NCBI RefSeq assembly: GCF_019430945.1
Contig: NZ_JAHYCB010000008.1
Location: 124,001 to 188,000, forward strand
From: Neorhizobium populisoli
Lineage (GTDB): Bacteria; Pseudomonadota; Alphaproteobacteria; Rhizobiales; Rhizobiaceae
Direction of reading: 5' to 3'
Length of the DNA: 64,000 nt
The position numbers were made by a program, and so were the translations under genes. The notes under the pieces were generated by a model. That model was not told where the DNA came from, ran no database searches, and saw only the letters and a program-made list of their open reading frames with translations. Below, piece after piece: positions 9,107 through 18,286 of the stretch; position 1 is the first letter of the stretch; the number at the start of each line of letters is the position of its first letter.

Positions 9107-9297
9107 AGAGCGGTCAGCTCAAATCGTCGATCTTTTCAAACAAGAGAGAAAGCATATAACTGCGAAAAGTGGAGAGCAGATCGGTCCTTCGCAATCGTGC
9201 GCTTTTTCGGCAGAGCTCGTTTCAGATTGAGAATCAGACCGTCCATGCGCCCGGCTCGCCGATTTGGAGTGCCGACAGCAGCCGACCCGATTAATCA

Positions 9298-9941
9298 ATG
9301 GTTTGGCCATCTCTGGCTCGCTGGTGTCCCCAGGTGGCGGCTACGAGATCCGAGGTATCTTTACCTCCGATATTGACCGTGGCCGAGCCGGTGAGCCGCG
9401 AGAACTTGGTGCGCGTCGTTGGAAAGAACTGCAGCATCGATCTGCTCATCGATGACCTGAAAGAGGAACTGCGCGAACGGCCCTACGAACTGGTTTCCGT
9501 TGCCGGCGGCTGGCAGCATCGAACACGTTCTCGCTACGCGGCCGCGATACAAGCCTCAGCTGCTCCAACGCGCGGTGCGGCAGCGCCGCTGTCGGAGTTC
9601 GAGGCGATGGTGCTGATGGCGGTGGGATATTTCCAGCCGGTGACGCGCGAAGAGCTGTCAAAAGTTTTTGGCAGGGAAGTCAGCCGTGACCTCGTCGGCA
9701 ATCTGCGCGGCGCTGGATTCATCGAGTCCGGGCCGCCAGCCCGACGCCGGGTGCGCCCTATACCTATGTGACTACACCGCATTTTCTGTCGGCTTTCGGC
9801 ATGGAGACGCTTCGCGACCTGCCGAACATCGAGGCGCTCGAGGAAGCCGGGCTGCTCAGCCGACATGCAGTGCAAAACGAAATCGCCGCCCCGGAAGGCG
9901 GCGACAACGGGACTGACGAAGATCCGTCCTTTATCGAGTGA
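9298..9941 (+). pseudogene. scpB: Decayed plasmid-type scpB (segregation and condensation protein B homologue)
   Basis: The first frame (from about 9298) encodes TVAEPVSRENLVRVVG, YELVSVAGGWQHRTRSRY and VGYFQPVTREELSKVFGREV, the winged-helix core of ScpB. Near 9735-9745 the homology jumps to another frame, which reads GAPYTYVTTPHFLSAF and METLRDLPNIEALEEAGLLS and ends at 9941. A single-base indel in the CCGGGCCGCCAGCCCGACG stretch would explain this. The normal N-terminal block is also unrecognisable. ScpB normally works with SMC and ScpA in chromosome organisation; rhizobial plasmids carry an extra copy of this shape. This one should not make a working protein. Confidence 0.75.
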
Positions 9942-10765
9942 TGCCGGTCGTTACCAGCCGCCTGACTTTGAGCACTGGATTGAAAAGCATCGCTATCGAG
10001 GCCATGCGCCAGCGACAGGCCGAGCTTTATTAGGAAAAGCAGCGACTGTTCGAACAACGCGCGGTCGAAGTAGGCAGCCGAAGCGCTGGCTTGCGGACCA
10101 TTAGACTTGTCGCCATTGCCAGCCTCGAACTTTGTTCAGACCACTAACATCCGTTATAGGCAGACGAGGCTTCCTTTGGTATGCGCCGTTACCCGCGATC
10201 ACATCGGGCGGGTTGGAGGCGCGACTTCGGAAAGGCCGAAGTCACTGGTGCCCGCCGCGCCGGTTCGGGGGTTGGCAGCTCGTGACCAACTCCCCGCCGT
10301 CCTCCGATAAGTTCCAGGGACGTTGTTCTCATGGTTGAACAGCCCGAGATCATGTGAATGACGTGCCGAGATCCGGCATGCCCGAGGACGAAGGCTTGAT
10401 TATGGACCTCGTCCTGGGCCATTTCGAGGTTGATTATCGAGAGCGCCGCGCGTGATTGTCGCCTCCGTGCGAGCCTTCAAGCACCTTCACGAAATATCTG
10501 ACCGGGGGACATTCGTGGAACATTCGACATCAAAGCGCACTAGCGCGCAGTCGTGTTGGAGAAGCTACGTGAATGCTGATCGCAAGTATTCAGTCGAAGA
10601 TCCTCGAAGGTTTAGCGAGATGCCTGTCCATGATCGCCGGATTCTTTCAATTGTGGGGACACTGAAGGTTGACTCGGACGCCTTCATGACGGTCTATCGG
10701 ATCTCCGGCGCCCCTGGAACGCCGGTTGCCGACACGACACTTCCAAATTGAAGGTAGGGAACTCT
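9942..10765 (+). other. Decayed intergenic DNA, no intact gene
   Basis: Only broken frames are present. One beginning at 9941 (MPVVTSRLTLSTGLKSIAIE, then AMRQRQAELY) ends after 30 codons and looks like the start of a lost small gene. A 99-codon frame at 10452-10751 has no recognisable domain. I see no promoter or RNA. Together with the frameshifted genes on each side, this suggests a stretch that is no longer under selection. Confidence 0.4.
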
Positions 10766-11008
10766 GTGGTCCAGAAACTGACGCTCTATGTGAACGGCGC
10801 CTCTCTCCGCGCCGAGATTGCTGCGAAAAACGTCCAGCGGGCCTCTAGCGAGTACGCTCCCGGCGAATTCGAGATAGAGGTGATTGACGTCAGAGCCCAG
10901 CCGCAGGCCGTTAGGGATCACAACCTGGTTGCGCTCCCTGCTCTGCTTGGCAACTTCCCACCGCCGGTACGAAAGATCGTCGGTTTTCTTAGACCTCGAT
11001 CAAATTAA
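10766..11008 (+). CDS. kaiB: KaiB-like thioredoxin-fold protein, probably frameshifted at its C terminus
   Basis: About 80 residues. QKLTLYVNGASLRAEIAAKN, then FEIEVIDVRAQPQAVRDHNL and VALPALLGNFPPPVRKIVGF follow the KaiB pattern through its strand-helix-strand core and the LPPPVRKIIG signature. The GTG at 10766 is preferred because AGGTAGGGA lies just upstream; a TTG at 10748 is possible. After VGF the frame runs into RPRSN and stops. Removing one T from the T4 run at 10984-10987 would instead give LDLDQIKAYLRSVPGS and a stop at 11037-11039, which suits KaiB length better. No kaiC is in the window. In other bacteria KaiB partners KaiC in timing or stress responses. Confidence 0.65.
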   Translation: MVQKLTLYVNGASLRAEIAAKNVQRASSEYAPGEFEIEVIDVRAQPQAVRDHNLVALPALLGNFPPPVRKIVGFLRPRSN

Positions 11009-11081
11009 GGCCTACCTGCGCAGCGTGCCCGGAAGCTGACGGCTCGCTCTGGATGGTGAGGTACCGCTCGGACCCGTAGGG

Positions 11082-11714
11082 TTATCTGCCTGACAGGATT
11101 GCCGGAGCGCCCTCCAGAAAGAGCCGAAGCTCCAAGTCCACGATGGAACCGATGTTTTCGACAGGCATGCTGTAGATGAACTTGCGCACACCGAGATAGA
11201 AGATCGCGGCGTGCAGTCCCCACACGGCCTCAATCTCCATCGCTGTGATCGGCGACACATCCGCGGGCTTCAGAGAATGCTCGACCCTGAGTTCGCTGAT
11301 GATCAGACCGAAAACCCGGTGCCGCAGAAGGTCGAGGTAGCGCGTGTTGAAATCGAGCCCCTTGAGGCCGGAGAACATGAACAGCCGCACCCATTCGTAA
11401 GTCAGAATCGCCTTCGAATAGTCCTGATAGAAGTCGGATAGGCGATCGCGCAGCGGCTTTTTCCTGTCGACCAACAGTTCCTCCCAGAAGGGATTCCAGC
11501 GGCGCAGGAAGACCTCCTGGTAGACCCGCTCGACAAGAGCATCCTTCGTCGGGAAGTAGCGGTAGAGCAGAGGCTGAGTGATCCCCAGACGCTTCGCCAG
11601 CTCTCTCGTCTGACCCTCGAAGCCGAATTCCGCGAAGAATTTCACTGCCTCACGGACTATCTCCTGCTCCCGATCATCGGGCGACATCCGTTTCCTTGTC
11701 TCTGCCGTTTTCAT
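11082..11714 (-). CDS. TetR-family transcriptional regulator
   Basis: A 210-residue protein. The N-terminal helix-turn-helix reads REQEIVREAVKFFAEFGFEG then TRELAKRLGITQPLLYRYFP, which is a textbook TetR DNA-binding domain. The C-terminal ligand-binding half is less conserved. The ATG at 11714 is chosen over a TTG six codons upstream because it has AGGGGGA before it. It is divergent from the binding-protein gene at 11877, and the 160-base space between them contains the palindrome at 11841-11854. It is the obvious candidate to control the catabolic island to its right. Confidence 0.87.
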   Translation of the reverse strand: MKTAETRKRMSPDDREQEIVREAVKFFAEFGFEGQTRELAKRLGITQPLLYRYFPTKDALVERVYQEVFLRRWNPFWEELLVDRKKPLRDRLSDFYQDYSKAILTYEWVRLFMFSGLKGLDFNTRYLDLLRHRVFGLIISELRVEHSLKPADVSPITAMEIEAVWGLHAAIFYLGVRKFIYSMPVENIGSIVDLELRLFLEGAPAILSGR

Positions 11715-11840
11715 GCGGTCCCCCTGCGCCAATTGCCGTTAATTTATCAACATGTTGGTCGCGTGGCAAACTCAACCTGTTGCATTGTCGGGAAAAAAAT
11801 TGAGAAACCGGGCTTGACCTCGTCAACAAACTTACGCAGT

Positions 11841-11854
11841 TTATCAATCGATAA
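11841..11854 (+). promoter_or_regulatory. Candidate TetR operator, site 1
   Basis: TTATCAATCGATAA, extended by one base on each side to TTTATC/GATAAA arms around 4 bases. It lies 23 bases before the ATG of the binding-protein gene. The same pattern occurs as TTATCAAGTGATAA at 24039-24052, upstream of a second transporter operon, with 12 of 14 bases identical. A separate dyad, CAACATGTTG (11748-11757), sits nearer the tetR start. Confidence 0.5.
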
Positions 11855-11876
11855 ATAGCACGTCTGGGAGGAACAC

Positions 11877-13106
11877 ATGCTTAATCGACGTCAGGTCTTG
11901 GCAGGCGCGGCAGCTCTGGCCGGAACTCAGTTCGCAATGCCAGCATTTGCTCAAAATGCACCCATCCGCATCGGGATGCTCAGCGTCAAGTCCGGCGCAC
12001 TTGCAACCGGTGGACGGCAGATGGAGGATGGCTTCCAACTCTTTCTGAAGGAACGCGGAAATACCATCGCGGGGAGACCCGTCGAATTCATTGTCGCTGA
12101 CACTGGCGGACAGCCCGCTCTTGCAAAGACCCGGGCGCAGGAACTCGTGCAGCGCTCGAACGTGCACATGATCGTCGGCCCGGTCGCGGCCTTCGAGGCT
12201 CTTGCAATCAACGACTACCTCGCGGAGGCGCAGGTTCCGTTCATCTGCTCGTCGGCCGCCGCGGAAGACCTCACCCAACGCAAGCTCAATCCGTGGTTCG
12301 TCCGGACATCATCGACGTCCGCGCAGCCCTGCCATCCGCTCGGCGAATATGCGGCAAAGGAGCTCGGCTACAAGAAGGTTATTACGATCGCCGATGATTT
12401 CGCCTTTGGCCAGGAGCAGACCGCCGGGTTCCAGCGTGTGTTTGAGGCGAACGGGGGCTCGATCGCCAACAAGCTCTGGGCGCCTCTCAACGCTGCGGAC
12501 TATGGATCATACATCTCGCAGATCTCGGGGGTCGATGCGGTGTTTGCGGCCTTCTCGGGTGCCAACGGTCTCCGCTTCCTCCGCCAGTACAACGAGTATG
12601 GGCTGAAGGGCCAGATCCCGGTAATCTCAGCCATGACCACGGTCGACGAGGGCGTTCTTCACACGATGGGAGACGAGGCACTGGGCATCATCTCCGCGGG
12701 CTGGTATTCGGCGGGCCTGGATACGCCACACAACAACAGCTTCGTCGAGCAGCTCAGGAAGGTGACAGGCGTCGACCCCGGCTTCTATTCCGTCGGCGCC
12801 TATTCGGCTGGTCTCGCCCTGGAGGCGGCGCTCAAAACGGTCGGCGGTAAGGCAGAAGACAAGCAGGGGCTCATCACTGCGCTGAAGAAGGCCGAGGTCG
12901 TGAACGATCCCCGTGGTCCGTGGAAGTTCGACCGGTACGGCAACCCGGTCGAGAATATCTACATCCGGAAGGTCGAGCGCAAGGGCGACCGTCTCGTCAA
13001 CACCGTCATCAAGACCTATGACCAGGTCTCCCAGTTCTGGACATATCCGCCTGAACGTTTTCTCGCGGAACCGGTCTACTCGCGAAGCAATCCCACCAAG
13101 ATCTGA
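11877..13106 (+). CDS. Branched-chain amino acid-type ABC transporter substrate-binding protein (LivK-like)
   Basis: A 409-residue periplasmic binding protein of the type I fold. The signal peptide MLNRRQVLAGAAALAGTQF has a twin arginine, so export may be by Tat; the cleavage site is near AFA-QNAP. The mature start IRIGMLSVKSGALATGG and the later LVQRSNVHMIVGPVAAFEAL are typical of the LivK/AmiC family. It has a good GGGAGGAAC ribosome site. It is the first gene of the long plus-strand operon, and its permeases and ATPases follow after two enzyme genes. Members of this family import aromatic acids and amides as well as amino acids. Confidence 0.87.
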   Translation: MLNRRQVLAGAAALAGTQFAMPAFAQNAPIRIGMLSVKSGALATGGRQMEDGFQLFLKERGNTIAGRPVEFIVADTGGQPALAKTRAQELVQRSNVHMIVGPVAAFEALAINDYLAEAQVPFICSSAAAEDLTQRKLNPWFVRTSSTSAQPCHPLGEYAAKELGYKKVITIADDFAFGQEQTAGFQRVFEANGGSIANKLWAPLNAADYGSYISQISGVDAVFAAFSGANGLRFLRQYNEYGLKGQIPVISAMTTVDEGVLHTMGDEALGIISAGWYSAGLDTPHNNSFVEQLRKVTGVDPGFYSVGAYSAGLALEAALKTVGGKAEDKQGLITALKKAEVVNDPRGPWKFDRYGNPVENIYIRKVERKGDRLVNTVIKTYDQVSQFWTYPPERFLAEPVYSRSNPTKI

Positions 13107-13141
13107 CCTCCGGCCACATCATCGAGAAGGAAGAACGTCGC

Positions 13142-14149
13142 ATGATAGTCGACGCGCACAATCACATCATTCCGCAAGGCATCGTGTCCCTGTTCGAGTT
13201 AGATCCCGAGGCATTCGGAGTCCGCGTGGAGAAAGCCGAGGGCGTCACGCGTCTCGTCCACCGCGAAGGATTCGCTTATCCGCTGTTTCCGGAATTCGCT
13301 GATCCTCAGGTCAAGATCGGCAAGCTGGATGAAAAAGGATTCGATGCAGCGATCATTTCGCCGTCGCCGACTCTTTTCTTCTACCGCGAGCCGGGGGAGA
13401 AGAACGCTGAGTTCGTCCGAAACCTCAACAAGGAAGTGGCGGCGTTCGTCGCCTCATCCCCACGTCGTCTCATTGGCATGGGCACGCTGCCGATGCAGTC
13501 GCCCGATGCATCTCTTGCCGAGCTGGACTACCTCGTGAACACGCTTGGGATCCGGGCGGTGATGATTGGGACGCATATCGACGGCGTTCAGCTTGCCGCT
13601 CCAGAGTTTCGTCCGGTGCTGCGGAAGGCCGCCGATCTTGGCGTGTTCATCCTGACGCATCCCTATTACTTCGGTGCCAAACCGGGACTCGAACCCTACT
13701 ACCTCACGAACCTGATCGGCAATCCGCTCGATACGACCGTAATGGCGGCGCATCTCATCTTCGGGGGCGTGATGGAGGAAATCCCACATCTCAAGATCTG
13801 CCTTTCCCACGGCGGCGGGTTCGCTCCCTACCAGATCGGTCGACTGGTCCACGGCCAGAATGTCCGCAAGGAAGCGCAGACGACAAAGATCTCGCCGAAG
13901 GACCTCCTCAAGCGCTTCTACTTCGACACCATCACCCACGACCCTGAAGCCCTCCGCTTCCTCGTTTCACTTGTCGGTGCCGATCACGTGCTTCTCGGCA
14001 CTGACATTCCGTTCGACATGGCGGACTTGGCTCCGCTCGAGACACTTCGGGCCGCTGGGATCGGGGATGCCGAGCTCGAACTCATATCCGGAAAAAACGC
14101 AATCGACCTGGTAGGCGCGCCCGCCGTAAAAGGACTTCTCAATGTCTGA
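13142..14149 (+). CDS. Amidohydrolase-2 family enzyme (ACMSD-like decarboxylase or hydrolase)
   Basis: A 335-residue metal-dependent TIM-barrel enzyme. Metal-binding HxH is H6/H8 (VDAHNHI); later ligands or catalytic residues lie in FILTHPYYFG, ICLSHGGGFAPYQIGRL and VLLGTDIPFDM. This set is typical of 2-amino-3-carboxymuconate-6-semialdehyde decarboxylase (ACMSD) and related aromatic-acid decarboxylases. It lies in an operon with an aldehyde dehydrogenase whose start overlaps its end by 8 bases, as in aromatic ring-cleavage pathways, where a semialdehyde is decarboxylated and then oxidised. The substrate is not known. Confidence 0.83.
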   Translation: MIVDAHNHIIPQGIVSLFELDPEAFGVRVEKAEGVTRLVHREGFAYPLFPEFADPQVKIGKLDEKGFDAAIISPSPTLFFYREPGEKNAEFVRNLNKEVAAFVASSPRRLIGMGTLPMQSPDASLAELDYLVNTLGIRAVMIGTHIDGVQLAAPEFRPVLRKAADLGVFILTHPYYFGAKPGLEPYYLTNLIGNPLDTTVMAAHLIFGGVMEEIPHLKICLSHGGGFAPYQIGRLVHGQNVRKEAQTTKISPKDLLKRFYFDTITHDPEALRFLVSLVGADHVLLGTDIPFDMADLAPLETLRAAGIGDAELELISGKNAIDLVGAPAVKGLLNV

Positions 14150-15680
14150 CGCTACCCTTCGCAATTCAGTCGGCCATGGCGTCTCCGCCACGCCCCGCGG
14201 GCTGTTCATCGACGGCAGGATCGTTGCCGCAGGTCCACGTGATCTGATGGAAATCCGCTCTCCGGGCACAGGCGAGGTCATCGAGTCCGTGCTGCTCTGC
14301 TCGGCGGAGGACGTCGACGCTGCCGTGCAGAGTGCGGCGCGGGCTTTCCGCTCCCCCGACTGGGCGGGTCTCTCAGCGCGCACCCGCGCCCGGCTCGTGA
14401 ACAAGCTGGCTGATGTCATGGAGGCACATCTCGAGGAACTTTACGAACTCGAGACGTTGAACAACGGCCGACCTATCCGCGAAACCCGTGCCCAGCTTGC
14501 CCGCGTGCCCGATCTGTTTCGATACAATGCAGGCCTCGCGCTCGCCAAGCGTGACGATGTCATCCCGGTCGAGGGGGACTATCTCACCTACACGAAGCGG
14601 CTGCCCGTCGGTGTCGTCGCCAACGTCACGCCTTTCAATCATCCGCTTCTCATCGCCTGCCGCAATCTCGCGCCGACCTTTGCGTCCGGATGCACGACCG
14701 TGGTCAAGCCGTCGGAATACACGCCGTTGACGACATTACGCTTGGCGGAGCTGTTCTCCGAGGCTGGCCTGCCACCGGGTGTCTTCAACGTGGTGACCGG
14801 AAACGGCGCCGTGACTGGCAAGGCGCTTTCGAGCCACCCGGGCATCCGGAAGCTGGTTCTGACTGGCGGCACGGAGGCCGGACGACTGGCTGGAGCGGCA
14901 GCAGCATCCAACTTCGCTCGCCAGACACTCGAACTCGGTGGCAAGACCCCCGTCGTCGTCTTCGAGGACTTTAACGTCGATCAGGCCGTGAACTACGCCG
15001 CGTTCGGAGCCTTCGTCGGCGCCGGCCAGACCTGCGTCTGCGCGGCCCGTCACATCGTCCAGCGTCCTGTCTACGACGAATTCGTGGAGAAGCTGGCGAG
15101 GAAGGCGGCCGCCATCCGGATCGGCGACCCATTCGACGGGGAGACACAGATGGGGCCTGTCATATCCGAACGCCAGCGCCAGCGCGTGCTGGACTACGTT
15201 GAGATCGGCAAGAGCGAGGGCGCGCGCCTGGTCGCGGGAGGAGGCATTCCCGAGAAGCTCTCGAACGGCGGATACTTCGTCGAGCCGACCGTCTTCGCGG
15301 ACGTCGACGCGGGCATGCGCATCGCCCAGGAGGAGGTCTTCGGTCCCTTCACGGTCGTCATTCCTTTCGACACCGAAGAGGACGCGGTCCGGATCGCAAA
15401 CGACAGCCCCTACGGCCTGGCTGCGGCCGTGCGCACCCGTGACGTCGCCCGTGCTCATCGTGTCGCCGGCAGCATCGAGGCGGGGATCGTCTGGATCAAC
15501 GATCATCACCGTGTCGACGCCGCGTCTCCGTGGGGTGGGTTCAAGCTCTCTGGCATCGGACGGGAGTTCGGCAAGGAGGCCTTCGGAGCATATTTCGATG
15601 TGAAGGCGGTCATGCTCAACGTCGGCGACCGTCCCTTCGACTGGTACGACATGGGTGCCGCAGACGTCCGGCTCAACTGA
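14142..15680 (+). CDS. NAD(P)-dependent aldehyde dehydrogenase
   Basis: A 512-residue ALDH superfamily enzyme. The catalytic cysteine is C298 (GQTCVC), the general base is E264 (LELGGKTP), and the cofactor/oxyanion region NVTPFNHP contains N166, with K189 in TVVKPSEYTP. The C-terminal block EVFGPFTVVIPF is present. Length is typical. It probably oxidises a semialdehyde formed by the amidohydrolase-family enzyme with which it overlaps, in the middle of a branched-chain-type transporter operon. 2-hydroxymuconate-semialdehyde-type or betaine-aldehyde-type specificity cannot be separated by eye. Confidence 0.87.
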   Translation: MSDATLRNSVGHGVSATPRGLFIDGRIVAAGPRDLMEIRSPGTGEVIESVLLCSAEDVDAAVQSAARAFRSPDWAGLSARTRARLVNKLADVMEAHLEELYELETLNNGRPIRETRAQLARVPDLFRYNAGLALAKRDDVIPVEGDYLTYTKRLPVGVVANVTPFNHPLLIACRNLAPTFASGCTTVVKPSEYTPLTTLRLAELFSEAGLPPGVFNVVTGNGAVTGKALSSHPGIRKLVLTGGTEAGRLAGAAAASNFARQTLELGGKTPVVVFEDFNVDQAVNYAAFGAFVGAGQTCVCAARHIVQRPVYDEFVEKLARKAAAIRIGDPFDGETQMGPVISERQRQRVLDYVEIGKSEGARLVAGGGIPEKLSNGGYFVEPTVFADVDAGMRIAQEEVFGPFTVVIPFDTEEDAVRIANDSPYGLAAAVRTRDVARAHRVAGSIEAGIVWINDHHRVDAASPWGGFKLSGIGREFGKEAFGAYFDVKAVMLNVGDRPFDWYDMGAADVRLN

Positions 15681-15726
15681 GCCGGGCGATCCCGACCAAC
15701 TCATTCGAAATGGAGGAGGCATTTCA

Positions 15727-16578
15727 ATGTTCTGGATCACCGGGCTTTTCAACAGCCTTGCATTCGCGGCGGTACTTTTCTTGCTTGCGGCAGGTTTTTC
15801 GCTGATCTTCGGCCTGATGAGGGTTGCCAACCTGACGCATGGCGCTTTCTTCATGCTTGGTGGCTATCTCGCCACCTCCGCCATCGGCGCTGGCTTCTGG
15901 GTTGCCGTCCTGGCCGCGGGAGTTGGATGCGCGCTGCTAGGTGGGCTCGTCCAGCACCTTCTGGTGCAGCGGCTCGCTGGCCGCGAACTGGCCCAGGTTC
16001 TAGGAACCCTGGGCCTCTCGTTCATCGTCGCCGATCAATGCCTTCTGATCTGGTCCGGGGATCCAATCCCGCTGGCGGCCCCAGGTTTTCTGCAGGGAGC
16101 AGCAAGGTTGGGCGTGTTCGCATTTCCCCTCTACCGCCTGTTTCTGATCGTGGTCGCGGCCCTCATCGCAATCTCGCTATGGCTCGTCGTCGAGCGCACG
16201 ACGCTCGGGGCGAAGATCCGTGCGGCGGTCGATGACCGGGAGATGGCCCGGGCGACGGGCATCCCGGTGTCGCGGCTTTTCACCGTGGTGTTCTGCCTCG
16301 GTTCGGCTCTTGCAGGGATCGGTGGAGCGCTCGCGGCTCCGATCCTGTCGGTATACCCTGGTCTGGACACCGAAATGCTGCCGCTTGCGCTTCTCGTCGT
16401 CATCCTTGGAGGTATTGGCAGCCTTGCTGGTGCACTCATCGGGAGCGTCCTGATCGGCATCATTTACATTTTCGGACAGATCCTCCTGCCGGATCTTTCC
16501 TACGTGATCCTATTCCTTCCGATGGTCGTCGTGCTTGCGGTCCGTCCCGAAGGCCTGCTCGGGAGGCAAGCAGCATGA
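15727..16578 (+). CDS. Branched-chain amino acid-type ABC permease (LivH-like)
   Basis: A 283-residue membrane protein with about eight hydrophobic segments. Typical LivH blocks are LIFGLMRVANLTHGAFFMLG, the EAA-type region IRAAVDDREMARATGIPV, and LAGIGGALAAPI followed by LLVVILGGIGSLAGALIG. The ATG at 15727 has GGAGG 8 bases upstream; the open frame starting earlier overlaps the aldehyde dehydrogenase and is not used. It forms the translocation pore with the LivM-like protein that follows and takes substrate from the binding protein at 11877. Confidence 0.88.
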   Translation: MFWITGLFNSLAFAAVLFLLAAGFSLIFGLMRVANLTHGAFFMLGGYLATSAIGAGFWVAVLAAGVGCALLGGLVQHLLVQRLAGRELAQVLGTLGLSFIVADQCLLIWSGDPIPLAAPGFLQGAARLGVFAFPLYRLFLIVVAALIAISLWLVVERTTLGAKIRAAVDDREMARATGIPVSRLFTVVFCLGSALAGIGGALAAPILSVYPGLDTEMLPLALLVVILGGIGSLAGALIGSVLIGIIYIFGQILLPDLSYVILFLPMVVVLAVRPEGLLGRQAA

Positions 16579-17549
16579 AGTCCGCCGTATTATTCTTTCT
16601 CACGGCAATTGCCTGCATTCTGCCGTTCCTTCTGCCAGGGAATTTCTATCTCGGGATTGCGACCCAGATCCTGGTCTACGGGCTGTTCGCCGTCAGCGTG
16701 AACATCCTTGCCGGCTACGGTGGCATGGTGTCTCTTGGCCATGCCGGGTTTCTCGGCGTTGCCGCCTATACCTACGCAGTGACATCCGGCACCTACGGGT
16801 TTTCCCCATGGACCGCGGTCGGCGCGGCACTTGTGATCGGGACGGCTACGGCCGCTGTGTTTGGTCTGATCGCGCTCAGGACGAGTGGGCTCAGTTTCCT
16901 GATGATCACCCTCGCGCTTGGGCAGATCGTGTGGGGTGTGGCATTCCGTTACACCGACCTAACCAACGGCGACAACGGGATCAGCCTCGGACGCGGCACC
17001 GTGATCTCGTCCGACCCTCTTACGCTCTACTACGTCTGCCTGGCGGTGCTCGCCTGCGTGATGATCCTTCTCGCGGCCTTTATCCGCTCGCCGCTCGGCG
17101 CGGCCGTCAAGGGAGTGCGGGACCAGCCACGGCGGATGAGCACGCTCGGTTACAACACTTGGACGATCCGTTACATCGCCTACATCGTCTCCGGTTTCGT
17201 CGCGACGGTCTCCGGCATCCTCTACGTCCAGATATTCCAGTTCATAAGCCCGCATGCGTTGTCGCTGACCGTATCCTCTGAAGCGGTTCTGATGGTCATC
17301 GCCGGAGGCATAGGCACCTTGTTCGGACCTCTGTTCGGGGCGGGCGTCGTCGTTCTTCTAAAAAACGTCGCAAGCGCCTACACCGACCGCTGGCCGACCC
17401 TTCTCGGATGCATCTTCCTTTTCATCATCATCGCAATGCCCGAAGGGCTGCTTCCGGGTACGCGACGAATACTGGCAGGTCTTGCGAGCGCACTCCGAAA
17501 GGGGGCTCCGCGAACTGCCTCCCTTCAGCAGAATCCGAGGGCACGCTGA
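16575..17549 (+). CDS. Branched-chain amino acid-type ABC permease (LivM-like)
   Basis: A 324-residue membrane protein. Typical LivM blocks are VNILAGYGGMVSLGHAGFLG near residue 50, GVRDQPRRMSTLGYNT as the coupling loop, and GGIGTLFGPLFGAGVVV near the C terminus. Its ATG overlaps the LivH-like stop (ATGA). The last 25 residues form a basic tail (RKGAPRTASLQQNPRAR) beyond the usual family end; it may be harmless. It completes the membrane part of the importer. Confidence 0.88.
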   Translation: MKSAVLFFLTAIACILPFLLPGNFYLGIATQILVYGLFAVSVNILAGYGGMVSLGHAGFLGVAAYTYAVTSGTYGFSPWTAVGAALVIGTATAAVFGLIALRTSGLSFLMITLALGQIVWGVAFRYTDLTNGDNGISLGRGTVISSDPLTLYYVCLAVLACVMILLAAFIRSPLGAAVKGVRDQPRRMSTLGYNTWTIRYIAYIVSGFVATVSGILYVQIFQFISPHALSLTVSSEAVLMVIAGGIGTLFGPLFGAGVVVLLKNVASAYTDRWPTLLGCIFLFIIIAMPEGLLPGTRRILAGLASALRKGAPRTASLQQNPRAR

Positions 17550-18286
17550 TGTCGGCACTGGAACTACACAATCTCAGCAAGAGCTTCGGCGGCCTTCATG
17601 TCATCAGTGACGTTTCCTTCAAGGTGATGGAGGGCGAACGGCGTCTCATACTCGGACCAAACGGCGCCGGAAAGACTACCCTCTTCAATCTGATCGCCGG
17701 AGATTTGGCGCCGAGCCGGGGGACGATCTCGCTGGCGGGGGAGGACGTGTCCGAACTCCCGACTAGCAGGCGCGCGGCGAGGGGGATCGGTAGGACCTTC
17801 CAGATCCTGACGCTCTTCGGAGGCGAGACAGTCCTTCGCAACGTGGTACTCGCCAGCCTTGGCCGTACCTCGAAGAGGTGGAGGCCTCTTGGCTCGCTTG
17901 ATGCGGATCAGGAATTCCGCGCATCGGCGATGGAAATCCTGCGGACGGTAATGCTGGATCATATCGCCGAGAAGTGCGTCAGTGAAACCTCGTACGGTGA
18001 GAGACGGCGGCTGGAGATCGCAATGGCGCTCGCCCAGCAGCCGCGGCTGCTCCTGCTCGATGAACCGCTCGCGGGACTGTCGAAAGAGGAGCGGAAGGGA
18101 GTCGAAGGATTGCTCAACGGTCTCCCGCGTTCACTGACCATCATCATGATCGAACATGACATGGACGTCGCGCTCGCTTTTGCCGATCGCATCGCCCTTC
18201 TCCAGAACGGCAAGCTTCTCGTCGACGGAAGTCGAGACGATGTGATCGCCGACCCGCGCACCAAGGAGGCCTATCTTGCAGAATAG
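17549..18286 (+). CDS. Branched-chain amino acid-type ABC ATPase (LivG-like)
   Basis: A 245-residue ABC ATPase. It has Walker A GPNGAGKTT, the Q-loop region GIGRTFQILTLF typical of LivG, and signature TSYGERRRLEIAMALAQQ. Walker B is LLLDEPLAGLS and the switch region IIMIEHDMDVAL. The ATG at 17549 shares a base with the LivM-like stop (TGATG). The frame is open further upstream, but that part overlaps the permease in another frame. It dimerises with the LivF-like ATPase. Confidence 0.88.
   Translation: MSALELHNLSKSFGGLHVISDVSFKVMEGERRLILGPNGAGKTTLFNLIAGDLAPSRGTISLAGEDVSELPTSRRAARGIGRTFQILTLFGGETVLRNVVLASLGRTSKRWRPLGSLDADQEFRASAMEILRTVMLDHIAEKCVSETSYGERRRLEIAMALAQQPRLLLLDEPLAGLSKEERKGVEGLLNGLPRSLTIIMIEHDMDVALAFADRIALLQNGKLLVDGSRDDVIADPRTKEAYLAE

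Noticed and set aside
10132..10338. Frame of 68 codons in the decayed stretch
   Set aside because: No ribosome site, no domain, and the surrounding genes are broken.
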